Below are positions 57,520 through 64,000 of a stretch of DNA of 64,000 bases, in pieces. Position numbers and translations under genes: made by a program. Below the pieces are notes generated by a model. The model had not been told where the DNA came from. It searched no databases and worked only from the letters and a program-made list of their open reading frames with translations. The stretch lies in NCBI RefSeq assembly GCF_005405385.1, contig NZ_BJDY01000003.1:558001-622000 (forward strand), written 5' to 3'. Every line of letters starts with the position of its first letter. Positions within the stretch are counted from its first letter, which is position 1. This DNA comes from Lactiplantibacillus mudanjiangensis. Lineage in GTDB: Bacteria; Bacillota; Bacilli; Lactobacillales; Lactobacillaceae.

Positions 57520-57922
57520 CTTGCCACCTACCGTTCGCCCACATTGAGCCGGAACGCTGTGGGCGGATCGGTTCATCCAAAAAGCGGTCTGAACCGTCGT
57601 TTTGAACCACCCAACCCGTGTTTCAAAAGCGCCAAGCTCTAAGCGATAAGAGCTTCCCACGGCTGGGCTCAATGTGGAGGCACTCTCGGTTATAATGATG
57701 ACTAGATTGATCAACGTTATAACCGGAGTCAGCCAGTGATGGCGCCGGCCGTGAAGACATCGTTAGTCCGGATGGTTCTGCCGGACTTTACGATGTGGAC
57801 GACTTTTGCGACTAGCGATTTGGGCTAGGCTCAAAAGCGAGGTGGAAGCCCGAACTTTGGCTGGAGCCGGTCCCACAGCCGGCAGAATCACTGGCTGACG
57901 TAGGTGGTCAATTTAGCATAGC
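57520..57922 (-). repeat. Composite repeat R9 (inverted orientation)
   Basis: Part B comes first, in reverse (CTTGCCACCTACCGTTCG to CTCGGTTATAA), then the linker, then part A in reverse, ending GGCTGACGTAGGTGGTCAAT. It is a complete copy on the minus strand and fills the gap after the SDR gene. Confidence 0.9.
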
Positions 57923-58126
57923 TCAAATCAGTACTAGTAAGGACTTTACTGCATATTGACTAATAAATTAAGCATAATCAATGCTTTTAGGTCGTTTTCA
58001 TTTGTATATTGGTTGCTTTTTATGACGGTAACGGTAAAATGAAAATTATCTGTCTAATTAAGCTAGAACTAAAACTGAAATTAATAAAACAACCATGTTA
58101 AGGTGCGAAATGAGGTGAGGGCTGAC

Positions 58127-59251
58127 ATGACATGGTTCCATTGGCAAGTGCCGCCATTTGTCACGGGCGTCTTTTTCATCTTAGGTGTCGTCACCCTTTA
58201 CTGGGCAACTGTTAATACCTTAAAAATCTGGATTCACGAATGGCATTTACCATGGTCGGATGATCAGTTCGAAGCCTGGTATGGCTTGGGCTATATGATT
58301 GTCTTCGTATTCGGCTTACAAGCTCTGGTTGTAGGGGCGAACTATTCGTGGCAATTTATGAACTTTCAATTAATGGCCGTGATTTTTTGCGGTTATTTTG
58401 TCAATTTACGTGTGCCTTATTATACATTAGCCCCATTGTTGATTATGTTTATGTGGTTTAACCACTCTTGGGGGTCGTGGGAATCATGGGCGCATGGTTT
58501 TGCGATGTTGGCTTTCTTCGGTGTTCTCAACTATATCCAACGGCGTCATCAGACGGTTAGACAACCGATTATTGGTTATTTACTAGTTACGATCCCATTT
58601 GGTGGGGTATTCTGGGTACTAATGCAGATTAAGTTCAATTTTACTTGGCGAATCTTTTGGGAAGAATGGCTGTATCTGGTTATTTTCGAAATTCTGATCT
58701 ATCTGTATGTGTCGATGTTGTCGCATAACAGTGAGTTGCGTCAGCAATTGGAATGGTCCGCTGAACATGATGAGTTGACCCACGCTGAAAACTTTGCGGC
58801 TTATACTGAAGCTTTGAATGGGTGGTTTAAACGGCATCATCAGCATCAACAGCCGTTAACGATGATGATGTTTGATATTGATCACTTCAAGCATATTAAT
58901 GATACCTATGGGCATTTAGCGGGTGATCAAGTCTTGAAGCAAGTGGTGGTCGTTGCCCAAACCGTGATTGAAGCTAATCACGCGCAAATGCGGTTGTATC
59001 GAACTGGTGGTGAGGAATTCAACGTGCTCATGCCAGTTGAACCAGAAGTAGCGAAAAAAACGATTCAGCAAATCTTTTTGGCCATCAATCATACGCAAGT
59101 TGTGACGGGTGACGGGATAATCGAACTCTCGATCTCAGTCGGAAGTGCCGCCTTAGCCGCTGATGTGTCGCCGACTGTCTTCTATGATCGCGTGGATAAA
59201 AATTTATATCATTCGAAACAAAATGGTCGGATGCAAATTACGAGTGATTAA
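58127..59251 (+). CDS. Membrane-bound GGDEF diguanylate cyclase
   Basis: The 374-aa protein has five to six membrane helices (~10-200) of a sensor-type module and a C-terminal GGDEF domain (~208-372). Motifs are DELTHAENF, MFDIDHFKHINDTYGH and the active site GGEEF (294-298), which is catalytically competent. There is no RxxD inhibitory site in the usual place before it. It should make cyclic di-GMP. No EAL, HD-GYP or PilZ gene is visible in the window. ATG 58127 follows AGGTGAGGG. Confidence 0.9.
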   Translation: MTWFHWQVPPFVTGVFFILGVVTLYWATVNTLKIWIHEWHLPWSDDQFEAWYGLGYMIVFVFGLQALVVGANYSWQFMNFQLMAVIFCGYFVNLRVPYYTLAPLLIMFMWFNHSWGSWESWAHGFAMLAFFGVLNYIQRRHQTVRQPIIGYLLVTIPFGGVFWVLMQIKFNFTWRIFWEEWLYLVIFEILIYLYVSMLSHNSELRQQLEWSAEHDELTHAENFAAYTEALNGWFKRHHQHQQPLTMMMFDIDHFKHINDTYGHLAGDQVLKQVVVVAQTVIEANHAQMRLYRTGGEEFNVLMPVEPEVAKKTIQQIFLAINHTQVVTGDGIIELSISVGSAALAADVSPTVFYDRVDKNLYHSKQNGRMQITSD

Positions 59252-59383
59252 AGGAACTGCCGTGGGGTGGTTCTTTTTTATTACCCAAACGGGCAGTTAA
59301 ATATGTCCCAACGTTCGATGACAAGCATTTCAGGACGCGTTAAACTTAGCTCACTAATTTAAGAGAGAACTAGGTGATAACGC

Positions 59384-61432
59384 GTGAGTTATTTAGAGTT
59401 AAAAGACATTCATAAAGCCTATTACTTAGGCAAAGAAGCTTTCCCAGTATTAAATGGGATTGATTTAACCTTTGAACGTGGCGAATTCGTCGCGATTTTA
59501 GGTGAGTCTGGTGGTGGTAAATCCACCTTGATGAACATTATTGGGGGATTAGACCGGCAATTCGATGGGCAAGTCTTGCTCCAAGGTCAAGCCATTGATC
59601 ATCATCAAGAAAAACAAATGGACCGTTACCGGCGCGAAACGATCGGGTATATTTATCAGTCATATAATCTAATTAGTCATTTGTCGGTTTTAGACAATGT
59701 CTTAATTTCATTAGATATGACCAAGCTCTCACGATCGCAACGGGAACAACGGGCGCATGAGTTATTGGCGCAAGTCGGCCTCAGTGATCAGGTGAAAAAA
59801 TATCCGAACCAATTATCTGGTGGTCAGAAACAACGGGTTGCCATTGCGCGGGCATTGGCAAGTGATCCTAAGATTATTATTGCCGATGAACCAACGGGTG
59901 CCTTGGATTCTCAAAACACAGCCGAAGTTTTACAGCTTTTAGATCAAATTGCTGCCGAAGGTCGGTTAGTTATTTGTGTGACGCATTCACAGGCAGTTGC
60001 GGATGCGGGTACGCGGATTGTCCGGTTAGCTGATGGGAAGATTACGGCTGATGAGCGGTTGAAGACGGCTTATCCCGTTGACGAACAGGCTCAACAAATT
60101 GCGGCCCGTAAGTTACCATGGTACGTGCCATTAACAACGGCTTTCAAGCATCTCAAATATACGTGGAGCTGGAATTTACTCATTGTGATTGGGACGGCAA
60201 TTGGGTTATTTGCGGTCATGTTATTTAACGGTCTAGGCAATGGACTGAAGGGCTATATTAATCAACAGATTAATGATATGGTGAACCCACAAGTTGTGAC
60301 GGTGGCTCGTTATACGAAGACGAGTCAGTCTAAGCGTGGCGGCAGTCAGAGCAACCAACAAGCGCAAGCACAACAGGCCCAAGGTAGCGGTAGCCCAAGT
60401 GCTGCTGGCAGTGCGACCGCCACGGCCAGCGCTAGTGATACTAGTAGTGTTAAGACATTTTCAACGGCGCAGATTAAGCGATTAAGTCAATTAAAGCACG
60501 TTTCCAGTGCCCAAGGTGGCTTAACTGCCAGCAATGCCACTATCAAAATTGGCAAAAAAGACTATACGGCTAGTTCATTGACGACCTGGTCCGCCAATGA
60601 TCGCAAGTCAACGATTAAAGTGGGACATCAAGCTGGCAAAAATGAAATTGTCCTCGATAAGAGTACGATCGCTAAAAAGTGGTCTAGCAAAAACTGGCGT
60701 AAGTTAGTCGGTAAAAAAGTCACGGTTTCTTATCAGACAACGAATAAGTCAGGTAAGACGGTGACAATCAAACGGAAGTTAACAGTTGCTGGGATTACTA
60801 ATGGGAGTACTGGTAGTGGCGCCAATGCAGTTACTTATGCAACGATGCAATCGATGCAGGCTAGCAAAAAGGCCAACACGAAAGCTACTTCAGTCACGGT
60901 TAAAGTCGATTCACGGCAACACAATAAAAGTGTCACCAAACAAATCAATAAGTTGAAGACGAGTGGTAAACGCCAATTTATGGCGACGAGTATTGCCAGC
61001 ATGTTGACCACAGTTAATACGTACGTGAACTTAGCCACAACTGTCTTAGCGGCAATTGCGGGAATCTCGTTACTTGTTTCAGCCTTGATGATTATTGTCA
61101 CGATGTTTATGTCGGTTAGTGCGCGTAAAAAAGAAATTGGCATTTTGCGGGCTTTAGGTGAAAGTCGCCGGGATATTCGTCGATTGTTTACGAGTGAATC
61201 GTTGATTATTGGTGTGGTCAGTGCGGCTCTAGCAACGGGGTTAGCCTATGGAATTGGCGCTGTCTTGAACAAAGCCCTCTATAGTATTGCCAGTTATAAC
61301 CTGATTCAAATTCAAGTTGATAATATTGTCTTCACCTTTGTCATTGCGTTAGCGATTGCCTTGTTGGCGGCGATCTTACCAGCTTGGCGGGCCGCTCGTT
61401 TGAATCCAATCGATGCGTTAGCCGCTGATTAG
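59384..61432 (+). CDS. MacB/FtsX-type ABC transporter, fused ATPase-permease
   Basis: The 682-aa protein has an ATPase domain (Walker A GESGGGKSTL ~40, [15 protein letters not shown] ~144, DEPTGALD ~167) followed by one FtsX-type permease. The permease has a first helix near 265, a large extracellular loop, and three helices near 555-675. The loop begins with a Ser/Gln/Ala/Thr-rich low-complexity stretch (~315-365) and then a MacB-like periplasmic-core region. Such proteins export peptides or act in mechanotransmission. GTG 59384 follows AGGTGA. The two-component genes downstream probably control or sense with it. Confidence 0.88.
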   Translation: MSYLELKDIHKAYYLGKEAFPVLNGIDLTFERGEFVAILGESGGGKSTLMNIIGGLDRQFDGQVLLQGQAIDHHQEKQMDRYRRETIGYIYQSYNLISHLSVLDNVLISLDMTKLSRSQREQRAHELLAQVGLSDQVKKYPNQLSGGQKQRVAIARALASDPKIIIADEPTGALDSQNTAEVLQLLDQIAAEGRLVICVTHSQAVADAGTRIVRLADGKITADERLKTAYPVDEQAQQIAARKLPWYVPLTTAFKHLKYTWSWNLLIVIGTAIGLFAVMLFNGLGNGLKGYINQQINDMVNPQVVTVARYTKTSQSKRGGSQSNQQAQAQQAQGSGSPSAAGSATATASASDTSSVKTFSTAQIKRLSQLKHVSSAQGGLTASNATIKIGKKDYTASSLTTWSANDRKSTIKVGHQAGKNEIVLDKSTIAKKWSSKNWRKLVGKKVTVSYQTTNKSGKTVTIKRKLTVAGITNGSTGSGANAVTYATMQSMQASKKANTKATSVTVKVDSRQHNKSVTKQINKLKTSGKRQFMATSIASMLTTVNTYVNLATTVLAAIAGISLLVSALMIIVTMFMSVSARKKEIGILRALGESRRDIRRLFTSESLIIGVVSAALATGLAYGIGAVLNKALYSIASYNLIQIQVDNIVFTFVIALAIALLAAILPAWRAARLNPIDALAAD

Positions 61433-61458
61433 TAGTGGTGTTATCGGGATAAATAGTG

Positions 61459-61494
61459 TAAAGTCGTCCTCAGTAAGTCGGGGACGACTTTTTA
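61459..61494 (+). terminator. Terminator between the ABC transporter and kinase genes
   Basis: AAAGTCGTCC and GGACGACTTT pair around a short loop with TTTTTAA. It would make kinase-regulator expression lower than, or separate from, the transporter. Confidence 0.8.
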
Positions 61495-61513
61495 ATGAAA
61501 GGAAGCATGACTA

Positions 61514-62785
61514 ATGCCACCAAAACCACCTAGACCCAAACCAGTGCGGCGGGCCGTTCAAAAAGAAATTTTAACCAAGGGCCGACCTGCTAGCATCGCG
61601 TGGCTATTAATTGTCGCCTTTTTAACGTTGGGCATGCATAATGCGACGCTGATTGCGACGGGGCAAGTCACGAAACCAGGGCCGAGTGTGACTTGGCTAG
61701 CTTGGTTAGTAATCGTGGCGTTTGTCGTCCTAGTCGGTGGCTTGATTTGGTTGTTGCCACGACTGATGACGGTTTGGCTGTGGCAATGGGGTGTGATTAT
61801 TGCGCAGTTGGCGCTGACGGTTGGCGTTGGCACTTGGTTACATGGTGGTCAAGAGCTGCTTTATATGGGGATGTTGCCGCTGATGCTGATTGAAGGATTG
61901 AATTTGGTTAGTGATCGTTGGTGGGTGATAGTCTTGATCTGGCTAACCTATGGCGCAGTTTGGGTATCGTATGGCTTAAATACGAACTGGACCCGAATGG
62001 CAGTGATGATTCAAGCTAGCCTGTTTACAGCGGTCGTGGTGATTTACTATTGGCGGTTTTACAGTCATCAAGTTGATGAACGGTTAAAAAGTGAAAAAGT
62101 GTTGGCGGAGTTACGATTGGCGTACAAGCAATTAGAAGCCTCAACTGCTCGTAATGAACGTGAACGAATGGCGCGCGAATTGCACGATACGTTGACCCAA
62201 GGACTAGCGGGTGTCGTGATGCAATTGGAAGCGGCTGATGATTTATTAGATAACGATCAAGTTGATCGTGCCAAGCCAATCATTAAACGGAGTGTGACGA
62301 TCGCCCGTAAAACATTGCAAGAGTCACGGTTAACGATCACTGATTTACGAAGTGCCAGTGAAGGCGATCTGGCTGGACGGGTACAGTTATTAACTGAGAC
62401 GTTTCAAAAAAATTATGGCTTAACGGTGCAGACGAAGTTACCAGATTTGCCGGTCTTTTCCCCAAATGTGCTGACAGAAGTGTCGCGGTGTCTCTCGGAA
62501 GCCTTAACGAATGTGGTGAAGCACGCGCAAACAGATACGGTGATTATTCGCGGACAACGGCAAGCGGATCAGTATCAAGTCCAGGTTGTTGATTTCGGCC
62601 AAGGGTTTAAGTTGAGTTTGCGTCAACCGGCGGGACATTTTGGTTTGGTCGGATTGCGAGAACGAATGGCCGCAATTAATGGGCAAGTCCAGTTAACAAG
62701 TGAACCAGGTGAAGGCACAACAGTGACCTTTTTAATCCCAATTAAGGAAGGCATATCTCATGATAAAAGTGATGTTAGTCGATGA
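61514..62785 (+). CDS. LiaS/NarX-type sensor histidine kinase
   Basis: The 423-aa kinase has a Pro-rich basic N-terminus and five to six membrane helices (~27-185). The HisKA_3 box is ERMARELHDTLTQGLAG, where the His is phosphorylated. The HATPase region shows ALTNVVKHAQ and FGLVGLRERM. It lacks an extracellular sensing domain, so it may sense through the membrane or through the transporter. The response regulator gene overlaps its end by 26 bases. ATG 61514 follows AAAGGAAG. Confidence 0.93.
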   Translation: MPPKPPRPKPVRRAVQKEILTKGRPASIAWLLIVAFLTLGMHNATLIATGQVTKPGPSVTWLAWLVIVAFVVLVGGLIWLLPRLMTVWLWQWGVIIAQLALTVGVGTWLHGGQELLYMGMLPLMLIEGLNLVSDRWWVIVLIWLTYGAVWVSYGLNTNWTRMAVMIQASLFTAVVVIYYWRFYSHQVDERLKSEKVLAELRLAYKQLEASTARNERERMARELHDTLTQGLAGVVMQLEAADDLLDNDQVDRAKPIIKRSVTIARKTLQESRLTITDLRSASEGDLAGRVQLLTETFQKNYGLTVQTKLPDLPVFSPNVLTEVSRCLSEALTNVVKHAQTDTVIIRGQRQADQYQVQVVDFGQGFKLSLRQPAGHFGLVGLRERMAAINGQVQLTSEPGEGTTVTFLIPIKEGISHDKSDVSR

Positions 62786-63380
62786 TCATCAATTGCTACG
62801 TGAAGGGTTGAAGACTATTTTGGAAAATACCAATGAATTTGAAGTGGTCGCTGAAGCCACGGATGGTCAAAACGGGCTGCAACAGTTGGAGACGATCACA
62901 CCGGATATTATTATTTTAGACATTCGCATGCAGCCAATGGACGGGATCACGATGTTGCAGCAATTAGCCAATCAGCATAGTCAACTTCCAGTGGTCGTAC
63001 TGACCACCTTTGATGATCAAGAACCGATTCAAATGGCATTGAAATTAGGTGCAAAAGGTTACTTGTTGAAAGACGCAACGCGTGAAACAATTATTCAAAC
63101 CTTGCATCAAGCGTTAAACGGTCAAGTGGCGTTAGAAGCCGAAATTGCGGCCAAGGCCTTTCAACCGGCGACGCCGGCGGTAGCGCCGTTGAGCCCACAG
63201 AATCAAGCGATTTTAACGGCCGTGGCGCAAGGTTATCATAGTAAAGAAATTGCTCAAACGATGCATTTGAGTGAACGGACGATTAAGGCGCATTTGACGC
63301 AAATCTATACGGATTTTGGCGTCTTTACTCGGGCCGAAGCAGTGGCCTACGCCTTGAAACATCACTTGATTGAAATTTAA
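62760..63380 (+). CDS. NarL/LuxR-type response regulator
   Basis: The 206-aa protein has a receiver domain (MLVDDHQLLREGLKTIL; phospho-acceptor Asp in IIILDIRMQPMDG; Lys in GYLLKDA) and a LuxR-type HTH (QNQAILTAVAQGYHSKEIAQ then TMHLSERTIKAHLTQIY). It is the cognate partner of the overlapping kinase. Probable targets are the MacB-like transporter and cell-envelope genes. ATG 62760 follows AAGGAAGG. Confidence 0.95.
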   Translation: MIKVMLVDDHQLLREGLKTILENTNEFEVVAEATDGQNGLQQLETITPDIIILDIRMQPMDGITMLQQLANQHSQLPVVVLTTFDDQEPIQMALKLGAKGYLLKDATRETIIQTLHQALNGQVALEAEIAAKAFQPATPAVAPLSPQNQAILTAVAQGYHSKEIAQTMHLSERTIKAHLTQIYTDFGVFTRAEAVAYALKHHLIEI

Positions 63381-63394
63381 ATGGTTAGGCTAAA

Positions 63395-63427
63395 AGGCAC
63401 CCGGAAAAATTCCGGGTGCCTTTTGTT
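63395..63427. terminator. Bidirectional terminator
   Basis: AAAGGCACCCGGA and TCCGGGTGCCTTT are perfect arms around AAAAT, between convergent genes. Confidence 0.92.
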
Positions 63428-63432
63428 TATCG

Positions 63433-63849
63433 CTAAAAATCTTCCGCAACGATATCGATGACACGATAGGTTGCGAGTTGACCTAGCACTTGTAAGAATG
63501 TGTCTAAGTCTTGATTGTCAAAAAATGCCGCTTCAATCAAGTAATTCAGCTCACCGGTCGTGTGATAATGATGGCGAATGGCATTGTGATGTGCCTGGAT
63601 AAACGCAAAGTATGCAGCGTGTTGTGGTTTTTTAAGGCCAGCTTGGATGAAAACCTGTCGCTGAAGGCCCATTTTGACTAAATCAATCTCAATCGTATAG
63701 TTTTTAATCACCCCGGTTGTTTCCAAACGTTCAATACGCGCCGCGACAGCCGGTGCCGTTAGGTGGACCTGCTTAGCTAGATGGCTGACTTTGAGGCGAC
63801 AATTCTTATTTAGCGCTTTGATAATAGCGAGGTCAGTTGGATCGGTCAT
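63433..63849 (-). CDS. Lrp/AsnC family transcriptional regulator
   Basis: The 138-aa protein has an N-terminal HTH (LAIIKALNKNCRLKVSHLAK, VHLTAPAVAARIERLETTGV) and a C-terminal RAM/AsnC ligand domain (GELNYLIEAAFFDNQDLDTF). It probably senses an amino acid and binds DNA as an octamer. ATG 63849 follows AAGGTG by 8 bases. A GGGTTAACCC palindrome lies 31 bases upstream and may be its own operator. Confidence 0.92.
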   Translation of the reverse strand: MTDPTDLAIIKALNKNCRLKVSHLAKQVHLTAPAVAARIERLETTGVIKNYTIEIDLVKMGLQRQVFIQAGLKKPQHAAYFAFIQAHHNAIRHHYHTTGELNYLIEAAFFDNQDLDTFLQVLGQLATYRVIDIVAEDF

Positions 63850-63880
63850 ATCGTAACACCTTATTTTTTAAAGTTTTAGG

Positions 63881-63890
63881 GGGTTAACCC
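63881..63890. promoter_or_regulatory. Palindrome upstream of the Lrp gene
   Basis: GGGTTAACCC is a perfect 10-bp palindrome, flanked by AGTTTTA and TAGTTTTA direct elements. It sits between the Lrp start and the right edge and is a candidate autoregulatory site. Confidence 0.4.
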
Positions 63891-64000
63891 TTTAGTTTTA
63901 ATCTTAACAGGGTCGTCAAGCAGGTGTAGACTGTTAAATGTTGAACTTTTAAAGTTACAGGTGAAGCAAAAATCGTGAAGCGTTTTACTGCGATTTTAAA

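Noticed and set aside
3702-57922. The A/B repeats as a CRISPR array or insertion sequence
   Set aside because: The copies are single, kilobases apart, without spacers in series, and contain no transposase frame; they are dispersed structured elements.

Overview
The window looks like a chromosomal segment of a low-GC Gram-positive lactic acid bacterium of the Lactiplantibacillus plantarum group. The basis is gene content and style: LysM wall proteins with Ser/Thr tails, GPH and DHA2 transporters, an L-2-hydroxyisocaproate dehydrogenase-like enzyme, a C69 dipeptidase, a laccase-type multicopper oxidase, potABCD, T-box, cre and GlnR-type control sites, and strong AGGAGG ribosome binding sites. 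Species assignment is an inference; no search was run. I see no tRNA, rRNA, CRISPR array or prophage.

Layout. 1-2.1 kb: two LysM secreted proteins sharing an upstream sequence block, and a stand-alone GcvH-like lipoyl protein divergent from lplA. 3.9-8 kb: an overlapping operon of an XPD/DinG-like helicase with a RecB/Cas4-like nuclease domain, a PD-(D/E)XK protein and a sce7725/beta-protein homologue. 8.6-9.9 kb: ackA. 9.87-13.34 kb: an AT-rich accessory insert between two copies of a terminator. It carries a frameshifted HTH gene, a GNAT relic, an IS5-type transposase relic, a plasmid-type replication-associated protein, small secreted proteins and a broken HTH-membrane regulator. 13.3-24.9 kb: GNAT/MarR, a CPBP protease, the potABCD polyamine operon with its HTH-cupin regulator, an ASCH protein, and a GntR-ABC operon. 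25-35 kb: acetaldehyde dehydrogenase, fba, GPH and DHA2 transporters, SPFH/NfeD pair, a dipeptidase. 35.6-44.5 kb: a triple-repeat protein of unknown function, PadR-DHA2, MarR-DUF2798, hicD-like, GlnR-controlled amtB, rpiA. 44.7-53.8 kb: a secreted metalloprotease, laccase, DUF1304, PEBP, DUF2075 helicase, Rrf2, and a BCCP-like protein lacking the biotinyl lysine. 54-64 kb: a T-box-controlled PanE-like reductase, a nucleoside hydrolase, an SDR, a GGDEF protein, a MacB-like ABC transporter with a LiaS/NarL-type two-component system, and an Lrp regulator.

The most striking non-coding feature is a composite ~400-bp intergenic repeat (parts A and B). It is present in ten full, partial or internally deleted copies. 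Its predicted helices change by compensatory substitution between copies, and its ends form short imperfect terminal inverted repeats. A second theme is iron independence and loss of cofactor sites: the XPD-like helicase lacks all four Fe-S cysteines, the Rrf2 protein has no cysteine, and the BCCP-like protein has QAMQM in place of EAMKM. Central carbon and nitrogen genes carry recognisable control sites (cre at ackA and between acdH and fba, two GlnR boxes at amtB, a T-box before the PanE-like gene).
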